Positions 9,807 to 20,864 of a stretch of DNA of 64,000 nucleotides are shown in pieces. The DNA is from Chrysemys picta bellii. Its lineage: Eukaryota > Chordata > Testudines > Emydidae. The stretch is taken from NCBI RefSeq assembly GCF_011386835.1, contig NC_088791.1, positions 13,950,998 through 14,014,997 of the forward strand, written 5' to 3'. The notes under the pieces are model-generated. The model worked only from the letters and a program-made list of their open reading frames with translations, made no database searches and was not told the origin of the DNA. How positions within the stretch are numbered: position 1 is the stretch's first letter; each line of letters opens with the position of its first letter. Both the position numbers and the translations under genes were made by a program.

Positions 9807-11691
9807 CCGAGTGACGACATGGCGTACAGGTACAGGAACAGGGAGAAACACAAACAACTGTCACACAGAATGGTGCCCCCAAAGATTAAACTGGAAACCC
9901 TGGGCTTAGCAGGCCGTTGATTTCACGGAGGAAGGGGAAGCAAATGAACACAGAACAAATCTATTTTTTACATCTTAAGGTGGCAGCCGACGCTGCAGCA
10001 TGAGTGACAGCCATACCAGTACGACGATGATGGATACCAATCATAAAATACCATCATCTGCCAAAAGGCAAGGGGCTGCTGCTGTGTAGCAATGCAGCCC
10101 CACGTCTGCCAGCCCCACGTCCGCCAGCACCCAGCATCGCCCTCGGCCTCTTCTGGGTGCTTAGCAGACAATACTGGGCAATTGGCAGAAAATAGTATAT
10201 TATGACTGGTAACCGTCATCATCAAAACAGTAGCATGTCTGCCCAAGTGGCCATGATTGACAGCCATACCAGTATGACGACGACGGGTACCAGTCATAAT
10301 ATACCATCGCCTGGAAGGGGCTGGTGCAATGCAGCACTACGGCTGCCAGCCCCACGGCTATCACTCATGCTACACTGTCTACCGCCAAAAGGCAGTTAGC
10401 AGCTGCTGCTGTGTAGCAATGCAGTCCCACGTCTGCCGGCACCCAGAGGACATATGGTGACGGTGAGCTCAGCTGAGCTGAGCGGGCTCCATGCTTGCCG
10501 TGGTATGTTGTCTGCACAGGTAACCCAGGTAAAAAGGCGCGAATCTATTGTCTGCCGTTGCTGTGACGAGGGGGGAGGGGCCTGACGACATGTACCCAGA
10601 ACCGCCCGCGACACTGTTTTGCATCATCCGGGCATTGGGATCTCAACCCAGAATTCAAAGAAAAGGCGCGAACCGCTTCTCGGCTCAAGCTGTGGCGCAA
10701 ACGTAGTATCTGACGGCCTAGGGGAAGGAGGGAGGGGGGCCGAGTGACGACATGGCGTACAGGCACAGGGAATTAAAATAAAGAACGGTGGCTGTGCATC
10801 AGGGAGAGACACAAACAACTGTCACAGACTGGTCCCCCCCAAAGATTAAACTGAAAACCCTGGGTTTAGCAGGCCGTTGATTTGACGGAGGGAGGGGGAA
10901 GCAAATGAATACAGAGAAAATCTATTTTTTTACATCTTAAGACGACGGTGCAGCGTGACTGATAGCCCTCGGCATCTTTCTGGGTGCTTGGCAGCAAATA
11001 CGGGGCGGTGTATGACGATGGTCTTCAGGCCTATTGCACAAGCTGCTGCTCAGGGAAGACTCTGCTAACGTGCGATGACCCGACTTGTAATAGGCCGGCT
11101 AACAGTCATAATACACCATTTACTGCCAAAAGGCAAGCCCCACGGCTGCCAGCACCCAGATCGCCGATGAAGGCTACCAGTCTACTGCACCGTCTACCGC
11201 CAAAAGGCAGTTAGCAGCTGCTGCTGTGTAGCAATGCAGTCCCACGTCTGCCGGCACCAAGAGGACATATGGTGACGGTGAGCTCAGCTGTGCTGAGCGG
11301 GCTCCATGTTGTCTGCACAGGTAACCCAGGTAACCCAGATAAAAAGGCGCGAATCTATTGTCTGCCGTTGCTGTGACGGGGGAGGGAGGGGCCTGACGAC
11401 ATGTACCCAGAACCGCCCGTGACACTGTTTTGCATCATCCGGGCATTGGGATCTCAACCCAGAATTCCAAGGGGCGGCGGAGACTGCGGGAACTGTGGGA
11501 TAGCTGTGGGATAGCTACCCATAGTGCAATGCTCCGGAAGTCGACGCTAGCCTCGTACTGTGGACGCGGTCTGCCGACTAGAGCACCTAGAGCATTTTAT
11601 TGTGTGGACATACACAATCGGCTGTATACAACCGATTTCAATAAAACCGGCTTCTATAAATTCGAACTAATTTCGTAGTGTAGACATACCC

Positions 11692-13061
11692 ATAGTGTTT
11701 AAAACATAAAGAATATGCTGTTGTGGGGTATCTGTATCCTCCAGAAGAAAGATGCTTGTTTTCTTATTATAGAAGTGCCTGAGTTCATTGCTGTATGTAC
11801 TGATGGTCACAATTAGTATTTTAATCCCATATATCCAGTCCTGCGAACACCAATTAATTGATTTTACGGTCATAAGGTCTGACTTCCTGCTTAACACAGG
11901 CCAGACAATCTCACCCAGTAATTCCTGTATTAAGGCCCTTTCAGCAGAAATCGGTAGGGTCAGTCAGCTGAGCAAGGACTGCTCAAGTGCATAAGGGATG
12001 CGAGATTGGGCCTTGGCGCCTGATTCTTATAACTTCTGAGTGTCTTCTGAGAAGGGCTGAGTGCCGGTCGCCCTGTTTGCAGACAATGGGAATTGAGGTT
12101 AAGAGCACTTTGCACTTTCCCACAAGGCACCTAGCAACCTGCAGGATCAGCCTCTACCGCCACAAGCTCCAATCTCAGGACAGTTGACTCATCTTGTCAT
12201 TCTTCCAAGACAGATAAATTAGGTCCCATGCAATTTATTGCGTGTGGTTCTTTTGGATAAGACCAAAGTCCTGTCTCCTCTATAGGCTGCAAAAGACCCC
12301 CGGGCATTCACTCTTCAGAAGAGCAGGGGTTTGTCCTTGTGCCAAATGTTCCTTCCCATCACCGATATGGAGTGTCACATTAGAGGAGGCTGCACTTTCA
12401 TGGGACCAGGTATGACATTCATTGGCCCCAGTTCAGCAATGCATTTACACATGGGCTTAAATCCCATTCAAGTCAGTGGGACCAAAGTACTTTGTTGTAG
12501 TTTTAGTGCTTTGTTGAATAGGGATGGTGTGCTGAATTGGCTTGTAGTTTGGGAAGAATTTTGGGATCCTTCCGTTTGAAAGTAATATTATTTATTTACC
12601 ATTAATAAACAGTCTAACAAAATGTTACAGTAAATGAAAAAGAAAATGGAATACGTTTCTAGTGTGCAAGTCAATCTAAAAGTAGTTCCTTTCCAAGCAA
12701 GATTTAAAGGATACACTCTATCAGACAAAACCCTCTACTCTTGCCTATAGTCAAAATCCAAGCCCCCATTGTTAATTCACGCTACTATTTTCTTTCCTTT
12801 TAACTAGCACTTATATCTGACAGCTGTAAAGGCTTTCAGCCATAATAAATCTCTCCCTGACTTCCCAAAGCAAACAGTGTTGAAGAGAGTGACCTCTCCA
12901 ATAACATTTTGTCAGCTCAAATCACCACTATATTGTGAGTTACTCAGACAGTCTGTGCTGAATATTTGTTCCCAGCCTTCCTCTGGTCCTTCTTTCAACT
13001 TTCTTTTACTTGCTGTCCTGATCCTGGTAGACCATAGACCCTAAAAATAAGATAATTCAGC
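11692..13061. other. Non-coding stretch between Harbinger and SINE
   Basis: No gene is supported. Near 12460-12525 the words CATTCAAGTCAGTGGGACC and GTGCTTTGTTGAATAGGG belong to the ancient dispersed repeat noted elsewhere. The remainder is A/T-rich and unremarkable. Confidence 0.5.
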
Positions 13062-13069
13062 TATAACTG

Positions 13070-13244
13070 TTGGGGGAGGGATAGCTCAGTGATTTGTGCA
13101 TTGGCCTGCTAAACCCATGGTTGTGAGTTTAATTCTTGAGGGGGCCACTTAGGAATCTGGGGCAAAATCAGTACTTGGTCCTGCTAGTGAAGGCAGGGGG
13201 CTAGACTTAACCTTTCAGGGTCCCTTCCAGTTCTGTGAGATAGG
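13070..13244 (+). mobile_element. tRNA-derived SINE (turtle pol III type)
   Basis: The head holds pol III box-like words: TAGCTCAGTGATTTG (A box, 13082-13096) and a diverged B box at 13119-13134. The body GGCAAAATCAGTACTTGGTC and the 3' end GGTCCCTTCCAGTTCTGTGA match the turtle SINE family, whose 3' end follows CR1-like text. The 8-bp direct repeat TATAACTG flanks it (13062-13069 and 13245-13252). Such SINEs are transcribed by pol III and copied by a LINE. It is not a tRNA gene. Confidence 0.9.
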
Positions 13245-13252
13245 TATAACTG

Positions 13253-14021
13253 CTACGTGTTGATCAGCTTTTCTTTTTTTTTAAACTCTTGAGCTGCACC
13301 TTATTCCCAATAAAATTTTACCATTCCATCTAATCCAAGCTCCTGACTTCACCTGCAAGGCATTAGCTTCTTTGTTGAGAGGGATATTGATTTTCCGTTC
13401 CTGGATCCCTGCCATGCAATGGGACCTGGATTAAGACCCCCAAATTAAAAACCACTGATTAGGTAGAAAAGGCTTTCGATCACTGCCAGCCTACTCTGAA
13501 GTTGAATAGGTAGCTGTGAGTCATGAAAACTAGAGGTACAAAAAATCTCTGGGGTCACTGTGCCCCTGTCAATGCAGGACCACCCCCATTGTACACATAC
13601 CAGTGTTCAGTCCAGTCTAATTTTAAAAAGTCCTTTGAAATGAGGTTTTCAACACTTCCCTTGGGATGCTAGAGGAGTTTGGAGCAGTCAGTAAATCAAA
13701 CATTGTATCCGGAGGCTTAGAACAGAGAAGCCCAATTCAATCAGAGCAGAGCGAGCTGGGTTTTCTTAAACCAGCTCCACTCAGCTAGCAATGGGGGCAA
13801 TGGCTTCTTGATGTGTGACTGGGCTTTCGTCCCCCGTACACAACAGGAGACTGCTGTGGTAATGTGCAGGGGCTTGCATCCTTCAGACTTGGGTGGAATC
13901 CCAACAGCCAGGCGCACAGATAGCAATGCCCATTATCCAGTCTCCACAAGGGGGTTGCAATAGCAAATAATATGTATTCAAAGGCTGTTAACGTAATTCC
14001 CAATGTAGGAGAGGGATTATC
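13253..14021. other. Non-coding stretch, nothing recognised
   Basis: No gene or clear repeat could be supported. ORFs here lack domains. Confidence 0.45.
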
Positions 14022-16065
14022 ATAGAATCATAGGGCTGGAAGGGATCTTGAGAGTTCATCTAGTCCAGTCACCTGAACTCATGGCAGGATTAAGTATTAT
14101 CTAGACCATCCCTGACAGGTGTTTGTCTAACCTGCACTTAAAAGTCTACAATGATGGAGATTTCACAACCTCCCTCGGCAATTTATTCCAGTGCTTAATC
14201 ACCCTGACAGTTAGGAAGTTTTTCCTAATGTCCAACCTAAACCTCCCTTGCTGCAATTTAAGCCCATTGCTTTTTGTCCTAACCTCAGAGGTTAAGGAGA
14301 ACAATTTTTCTCCCTCTTCCTTGTAACAACCTTTTATGTACTTGAAAGCTGTTATCATTGTCCCCCTCAGTCTTCTCTTCTCCAGACTCAACAAAACCAT
14401 TTTTTTCAATCTTCCCTCATAGGTCATGTTTTCTAGACCTTGAGTCATTTTTGTTGCTCTTCTCTAGACTTTCTCTAATTTGTCCACATCTTTCCTGAAA
14501 TGTAGCACCCAGAATTGGACACATTACTCCAGCTGAGGCCAAATCAGTGCAGAGCAGAGCAGAATTACTTCTTGTGTCTTGCTTACAACATTCCTGTTAA
14601 TACATCCCAAAATGATGGTTGCTTTTTAGCAAGTGTTACACTGTTCATTCATATTTAGTTTGTGATCCACTGTGACCTCCGGATCCATTTCTGCAGTACT
14701 TCCTTCCATTTCCCATTTTATATGTGTGCAACTGATTGTTCCTTCCTAAGTGGAGTACTTTGCATTTGTCTTTATTGAATTTCATCCTATTTACTTCAGA
14801 TCATTTCTCCAGTTTGTCCAGATCATTTTTAATTTTAATCCTGTCCTCCAAAGCACTTGTAACCCCTCCTGGCTTGGTATCATCCACAAACTTTATAAGT
14901 ATTTTCTACATGCCATTATCTAAATCATTGATGAAGCTGTTGAACAGAACCAGGCCCAGAATTGATCCCTGGGGGACCCCACTTCTTATGCCTTTCCAGC
15001 TTAACTGTGAATCACTGATAAGTACTCTCTGGGAATGGTTTTCCAACCAGCTATGCGCCCACCTTATAGTAGTTCCATCTAGGTGGTATTTCCCTAGTTT
15101 GTTTATGAGAAGCTCATGCAACACAATATAAAAAGCCTTACTAAAGTCAAGATATACCAGATCTACTGCTTCCCCCCATCCACAAGGGTTTTTATCCTGT
15201 CAAAGAAAACTACTAGGTTGGTTTGACATAATTTGTTCTTGACAAATCCATGCTGACTGTTATTTATCACCTTACTATCTTGTAGGTGTCTGCAAATTGA
15301 TTGCTTAATTATTTGTTCCATTATCTTTACGGATACAGAAGATAAGCTGACTAGTGTTTAATTCCCCAGGTTGACCTTATTCCCCTTTTTATAGATGGGC
15401 ACTGTATTTGCCCTTTTCCAGTCTTATGGAATCTCTCCCATCTTCCATGACTTCTCAAAGATAATCACTAATGGCTCAGATATCTCCTCAGTCAGCTCCT
15501 TCAGTATTCTTGGATGTATTTCATCAGGTTCTGGTGACTTGAAGACATCTAACTTGTCTAAGTAACTTTTAACTTTTTCTTTCCCTATTTTAGCCTCTGA
15601 TTCTAGCTCATTTTCACTGGCAAGTCACTAAATTCATCATCCAATTGCTACTAACCTTTTTGGTAAAAACCAAAACAAAAAAATAATTTAACATTTCTGC
15701 CATTTCCACATTTTCTGTTATTGTCTTTCTCCCCTCATTGAGTAATGGGCCTACCCTGACCTTGGTCTTCCTCTTGCTTCTAACATATTTGCAGAATGTT
15801 TTCTTGTTACCCTTTATGTCTCTAGCTAGCTTGTTTTGTGCCTTGGCCTTTCTCATTTTGTCCCTACATGCTTGTGTTATTTGACCTAGTTTCCACTTTT
15901 TTTGGACTCTTTTATGAGTTTCAGATTATTGAAGGTCTCCTGGTTAAGCCAGGGTGATCTCTTGACATACTTCCTATCTTTCCTACGCAGTGGGATAGTT
16001 TGCTCTTGTGCTCTTAATGATGTCTCTTTGAAAAAACTGCCAACTCCTCTGAACTGTTTTTCCCC
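14022..16065 (-). mobile_element. CR1 LINE, long 5'-truncated dead copy
   Basis: The 3' end is at the left (reverse complement of TCATAGAATCATAGGGCTGG). Moving right on the - strand come the 3' UTR, the ORF2 end and the reverse-transcriptase part. Open pieces show the RT sequence SGVPQGSILGLVLFNSFINDLDNGM (about 14906-15124, written here as separate motifs SGVPQGSILG and FINDLDNGM) and the upstream [17 protein letters not shown] region at 15614-15856. Many stops and frameshifts break the frame, so it cannot make a working enzyme. The left arm of the family shares text with 58625-58740. The 5' limit near 16065 is approximate. Confidence 0.88.
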
Positions 16066-16199
16066 TCAGACTTGCATTATTAAACATAAGAAGTATAAGG
16101 GAATGGTGGGATTCAACTAGGAGACATTGGAACCTGATTGAAGGAAGAATTGAGTCATTCCCCATATTTGAATATAACTTGGCTTCAGTTCAGACATAC

Positions 16200-16870
16200 T
16201 TTTGGTGGGATCAGATTCTAGAGGGCAGAGTCAGCCACCCAACAATGCCCTGCCACTGACTTGTGTGTACTTCACCTCAGGGGTGGTTTACCTGGAGGGT
16301 GTCTTCTGAGTGTAGATGTCATGATGAGGTATAGTGGATGAGCAGGACTGTGAGGTAACTGGGGATCAGATCACTTAGGACATTAAAGAGAGTAGCCAGT
16401 AGCTCAAACCTCACTTGAAAGTGACTCTGCAGCCAGTGCACAGTATCGAGCATAGGTGTGATATGCGTTAACTAATCTTCTCTTCATGAAGCTTCAATTT
16501 GCACCACTGGGAGCTTCCAAGTGCTCTTCAAGGTTGGACCCAGGTAGAAAACATTTCGGAAACCTAGGCCTGAATAACCCTGGATAATCCTGGTGCAGTC
16601 TGGATCCAGGAAGACCAGGTGGAATATCCGGCTGGCCAAAGATGGCCCTTGTTTGTTTCTAGGTTTCCAAAAAGCTTCTGCCATGATACATTAGGTTGAC
16701 AACAGATGGGCAAACACCCTCGATTGAGAGAGGGGTGATTGTCTTTGCCAATTCTTCAAAATACTTCCCCTTGCCAACCAGTATCAGTTCAGTCTTATCC
16801 AGATTGAGCATCAGCCGGCTGGCTTTCACACAGGTCTCTGCTTCCACCAGACATTGGTAGGGCAGGAAAA
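16200..16870 (-). mobile_element. L2-like LINE reverse-transcriptase remnant
   Basis: On the - strand, 16847-16659 encodes ASRLMLNLDKTELILVG, which fits the LKLNPDKTEVLLVG word of L2-related reverse transcriptases. Downstream (16684-16484) YLGPTLKSTWKLPVVQIEAS continues the same domain. Stops separate the pieces. The clade assignment is from memory and less sure than the LINE call. Confidence 0.6.
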
Positions 16871-17377
16871 ACAGTGCTGCCAGAGTCTACTGAGAAGGAG
16901 GAGACAGAACTGAGTACCCTACACTTACTCATGTCATTGAAGTTCTGTACAATTTCCCCCCAGTGACTTCACATATACATGGAATGGGACTCCACAGCTG
17001 AGGAAGTCAGTGGAGGGGAGGATAGACCCCATTTACCCAGCACAAACCCTATACGATCTCTCAGAAGAGGTGAATGGAAGTACACCAAGGCAACTAGCTA
17101 TGCTCAGCCAGGTCCCAGGGAAACTGAAGACATTATGATCCAATATGGAAGAACTTGTCCCCAGAATATTGGACTTGAAGAGCAAGTTTATTCTATCTAA
17201 AAACCTCTTGTCAAACTGGTGAATCTTTGGTATTATTCTGAGAGACGCTCTAGAGCTATGACTTGCTGTCCTGTATGTGTTACTTTACATTGCCTTGCTC
17301 TACGTCTCATGCACCTGACTTGATGTAACAATGCAACAATGCAAAATCAAGAGGAAATAAGAGAGTAAAAAAAAAGT
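16871..17377. other. Non-coding stretch, nothing recognised
   Basis: No gene or repeat is supported, apart from a short A-run ending at 17375 that borders the PLE insertion. Confidence 0.45.
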
Positions 17378-17565
17378 TTCAGAGTAGCAGCCGTGTTAGT
17401 CTGTATCCGCAAAAAGAACAGGAGTACTTGTGGCACCTTAGAGACTAACAAATTTATTAGAGCATAAGCTTTCGTGGACAAGTGGGCTGTAGTCCACGAA
17501 AGCTTATGCTCTAATAAATTTGTTAGTCTCTAAGGTGCCACAAGTACTCCTGTTCTTTTTTTTTA
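17378..17565. mobile_element. Fold-back Penelope-like element (PLE) end
   Basis: The left arm (17378-17480) is a complete PLE 3' end in reverse orientation, starting TTCAGAGTAGCAGCCGTGTT. The right arm, from about 17493, repeats the same text forward from GTCCACGAAAGC to CCTGTTCTT and then a T-run. The arms are near-perfect inverted repeats of about 65 bp around a 12-bp spacer that belongs to the forward copy. The right arm lacks the last 30 or so bases (GCGGATAC...). AAAAAGT borders both sides and may be the TSD. It encodes nothing. Confidence 0.88.
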
Positions 17566-17584
17566 AAAAGTGTTCATGTATTTC

Positions 17585-17820
17585 TCGGGAGGCAGTGTTG
17601 CCTAGTGGATCAAGCACCAGCTGTGACTCAGGAAATGGTGGGTTCTATTCCCAGCTCTACCACTGACCTGCTGGGTGACGTGACCTGGGGCAAGTTATGT
17701 CACTGCTCTATGCCTCAGTTTCCCCACCTGCAAAATGGGGTAATGATACTCACCAGCTTTGAAACTGACAAATGAAAGCACTATGTAAAAGCTAAGTGTT
17801 GTTATTATTATTAATCCTAG
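17585..17820 (+). mobile_element. MIR-like SINE, forward
   Basis: Head, core and tail words are in order: GTGGATCAAGCACCAG, GTGACCTGGGGCAAG, CCTCAGTTTCCCCACCTGC, AATGGGGTAATGATACTCACC, ending in GTTATTATTATTAAT. It lies just right of the PLE fold-back. Inert. Confidence 0.85.
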
Positions 17821-17939
17821 ACACTGATGCACCATTTTAGTGGCTCTCATATTTTAACCCCTGCCCCACAATTCTAAGTTAATTATGTTAGTCAGCTGAT
17901 ATACTTAACGACAGGTTTGATACTCTTACTTGTGATGGG

Positions 17940-18040
17940 ATAATACTTTCTTCTGTCACTACTCCCATTGGACTCAATGGGAGTACTCACAGAGTAGGGT
18001 ACTAATCAGTGTGAGCAAAGGTATCAGAATCTGGTCTTTA
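17940..18040. repeat. Ancient dispersed repeat fragment (CAATGGGAGTACTCAC type)
   Basis: CCATTGGACTCAATGGGAGT and GTATCAGAATCTGG belong to a short text that recurs many times in this window. It has no coding content. Confidence 0.4.
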
Positions 18041-18496
18041 TTTATCAATGTATCTTTCCAACTTTCGTTTTACACTTTTATTTGCAACATGCCTCATAAC
18101 GATCACCCAACTACAGGAAGACATTCTCCAGACACCAAGTGGTTTGGGGCTACCAAGAAAGGCATTTCAAGCAATGAATAGCTCTAGCTAGTTTCCTAGG
18201 AAAACTGTGAGTCCTTTTTCATGCCATAAGAGAGAAAGCTAAAAATCATCACCTTTGACAGGCAAATGTACTGTTTTGCTTGGGGCGAAGGGGAGAAAAA
18301 ACTGCATTGGACACATTCTTTTATGAGACAAAACATGTAAAGAAGGAGAAGGTAAGTTTGATTGATGATGAGAGGTAGCCTACAAAACCGCCTGATTCGG
18401 TTCAATATTTTGAGTAAATTAATCAGGTTTATGGTAAACAGCTCAGGAAATGTCTATGCATTGGGATTTTCCCTATATGCAGAATCCTACAAGAAG

Positions 18497-18500
18497 CTTT

Positions 18501-18556
<56 letters not shown>
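18497..18556. repeat. (CTTT)n microsatellite
   Basis: About 15 tetranucleotide units form a pure pyrimidine run of 60 bp. The Phe/Leu/Ser-rich translation across it is an artefact. Confidence 0.97.
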
Positions 18557-18557
<1 letters not shown>

Positions 18558-18621
18558 TTCAGTTCATTCTAAAATCCCAATGATTTCAGTTGTATCTGGA
18601 CTCCAGAGTACAGTACATTGT

Positions 18622-18805
18622 GCTTTAGAAGCAGTATGGCCTAAAAGATAGAGCACTGAACAGCGACTCAGAAGATCTGGGTTGTATTCATGGCTCTGCT
18701 ACTAATCTCCTGGGTGACCTTGGGCAAGTCACTACACTGCTCCATGCCTCAGTTTCCCCATCTGTAAAATGGAGAATAATGATATAGCCCTCCTTTGTAA
18801 TAAGT
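18622..18805 (+). mobile_element. MIR-like SINE, forward
   Basis: The copy holds GCAGTATGGCCTAAAAGATA at the head, GGGTGACCTTGGGCAAGTCA in the core, and CCTCAGTTTCCCCATCTGTA then AATGGAGAATAATGATA. The tail is short or missing. Confidence 0.85.
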
Positions 18806-20213
18806 AGTCAAATAGACGGACCCCATTCCCCTCCTCGTTTCAATGCATTGCAATATGCAAATATAACTTTGAATATCAACCATCATGATTAACCTTCACT
18901 TTAAGACCAAATTCCGACAGGCATCCACTAGAGAGACTACAAGGTGTTGCACGACTGTGAAGTCCACTGTCCATTCTTAGCGCTACTCTCCCCAGAACCC
19001 ATGCACAGATATGATTCAGCCCTTCTGTGAAGAAAGCCAAGGAGAGGCATTCCAGGATGGAGCATAGGCAGGAACATAGCCTGCTAGTTTATACACATGT
19101 GCCAAATAACCCGGCAGCCACTTTATAGTCCTGAAACCTGATTATTATTGACTTTGAGAAGAATAATATGCAGGGAGGTGCTTGTGTGGCTGCTTAGAAG
19201 TTGAATATGAGCTCGTATTAACATAGCTTTTGTAACCTATACTGTGTATGAGTCCATTTAGAAACTGCTTACAATAGTTTTCCCCACCCTGCGCCAGAAT
19301 TTGGACCTCAGTGATTTTTGTTCTGTGATTTCACTTTAAGAAGGTGCCGATCAGGGTGAAATTCACCATTGTGAAGAGGGCCAGCACGAGGCCTAGGTAC
19401 TAGTTCAATCATTCTTAACCCCTAAAGATATGGGGACATAAGTGCTGCAAAGGCCTCATCCAGCCAGAGGTCAATGTCACCGCTGGTAAGGAAGGGAAGG
19501 GGATAAATAATATTCACACAAGGGTTTATGAATGGGGATGCAAGTTTACCATTCCCACAACAAGAACAGCCTTTCCTGAGAAAGATGGCAACCCAGCACC
19601 CCCACAGAGAAATCTAGAATTGGCATAGGCTTGCTCCCAAGTAGAAATTCACTCTTTTTGTGGACAAATTGCACTGTTTTTTCCCTCCAAAGGGAATCCA
19701 GAAATGACCCTTTTCTAACAATGAAGCAAAACTGCCATCTGTTTTGTTTGTTTTTTAAAATACTGAGGTGGAGATGAGAAATGTTCTGCTTTTTCATGAG
19801 CCTTCAGGAATACGTTTTTTTGCCAGTCTGGATGATTATAAGAAAGTTTTTTGGCCAGAGGCAGACAAAACACCATGACCAAGATTATTGTAATCACCAT
19901 GGAGTCCTCAGGATCATCCATGGAAGAAAAATAAATACAATAAAATAAATAAACTGTGATGTACTCTAATAATAAATTTCCCAGACTACACAAAATGTTC
20001 ATCCATAGAAATATTTAGATTGTTTCTTCTTGTAAAAATCCTTCCCTATTGTGCTTATGCTCCCAAGGGAATGTAATTTGTGCCCTCACTTTATCAAGTG
20101 AAACTCCTTTTCTGGTCATTGTATTATTGCATGGAGAGAGGCAGAGCCAATTCTATTGTCAATCCCGCTCTGCCTACTCTCCCACTCACCTGATCAAAGA
20201 GGCTTCACTCCAG
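18806..20213. other. Non-coding stretch, ancient repeat traces
   Basis: No gene is supported. GGGTGAAATTCACCATTGTG near 19350 is a known type of ancient sauropsid repeat text. The rest shows no recognisable structure. Confidence 0.45.
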
Positions 20214-20243
20214 TAAATAAAATAAATAAATAAATAAATAAAT
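20214..20243. repeat. (TAAA)n microsatellite
   Basis: Six to seven TAAA units directly precede a reverse SINE and may have grown from its A/T-rich 3' tail. Confidence 0.9.
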
Positions 20244-20245
20244 GG

Positions 20246-20420
20246 AGATATCCTATCTCCTAGAACTGGAAGGGCCCTTAAAAAGTCATTGAGTCCAGGC
20301 CCTGTCTTCACTAGCAGGACCAAGGACTGATTTTGCCCCAAATGCCCCCCTCAAGAATTGAACTCATAACCCTGGGTTTAGCAGGCCAATAGCACAAACC
20401 ACTGAACTATCCCTCCCCCC
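20246..20420 (-). mobile_element. tRNA-derived SINE (turtle pol III type), reverse
   Basis: Read on the - strand it gives GGGGGGAGGGATAGTTCAGT, then CTAAACCCAGGGTTATGAGT, then GGGGCAAAATCAGTCCTTGG, then CCAGTTCTAGGAGATAGG. It is the same family as 13070-13244, with the 3' end at the left. No certain TSD was found. Confidence 0.88.
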
Positions 20421-20514
20421 TTGATAGAAAGACAGGGAATGCCAATGCAGCCGTGCAAGTGGGCATGGGTGCTAGCTCCCCCACATTAGGCTGGCCCCAA
20501 TGAGAAGGGTCAAA

Positions 20515-20830
20515 TAATATAGGAAGATGGAGTGTGGTCTAATCCTTAGACCAAGGGAATAGAAGTCAAAACTCCTGAGTTGAAATCCTGACTCCATGGA
20601 CGACAATAGCAAAACTCCCAATGGAGCCAGTATTTCACCCTTGGGAGTCTGTCTGCCATGGAACTGCTGTGTGACCGTTGGGCAAGTCACTTAACTGCAC
20701 TGAGCCTGAGTTTGCCGGCTGTAAAGTGTGAATAATTTTGCTCACCTACAGTACCTCCCAGCAGCTTTGGAATGCTTAATTAATGGATGTTTGTAAAGTG
20801 ATTAGAAATCCCTGGATGAAAAGTACAAAG
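20515..20830 (+). mobile_element. MIR-like SINE, forward, diverged
   Basis: GGAGTGTGGTCTAATCCTTAG at the head and CTGTGTGACCGTTGGGCAAG with TCACTTAACTGCACTGAGCC in the core mark a MIR relative with an insertion of about 40 bp between them. Inert. Confidence 0.65.
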
Positions 20831-20864
20831 TACTCTTAATAACATGGGCCAGATTATCTGCTGG

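Larger units (their letters stand above)
9684..11470. repeat. Tandemly repeated non-coding module of the Harbinger element
   Basis: CTGAGCGGGCTCCATG occurs three times, at 9684, 10478 and 11293, spaced 794 and 815 bp, and long similar text follows each copy. The best pairs are 10428-10655 with 11242-11467, and about 9743-9980 with 10702-10942 (CCGAGTGACGACATGGCGTACAGG and following text). The first copy includes the real transposase start codon. The block lies upstream of the transposase gene (- strand) and so holds its promoter. Small deletions make the units unequal. Confidence 0.85.
6210..11691. mobile_element. Complete autonomous PIF/Harbinger DNA transposon
   Basis: The 5.5-kb element is bounded by TIRs: the left reads GGCCTGGTCTACACTACG and the right, reverse-complemented, GGGTATGTCTACACTACG. 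It holds the two genes that define autonomous PIF/Harbinger elements, a Myb/SANT-like DNA-binding protein (+) and a DDE transposase (-), arranged convergently. The 3-bp flanks are CTA and ATA, so the usual TWA target duplication is not clean. Both reading frames are open, which points to a young copy. The right 1.8 kb is non-coding and tandemly repeated. The name is confident from the two proteins and TIRs. Confidence 0.93.

Noticed and set aside
13080..13140. Possible tRNA gene
   Set aside because: It lies in a SINE with 8-bp TSD and family tail; the B box is degraded.
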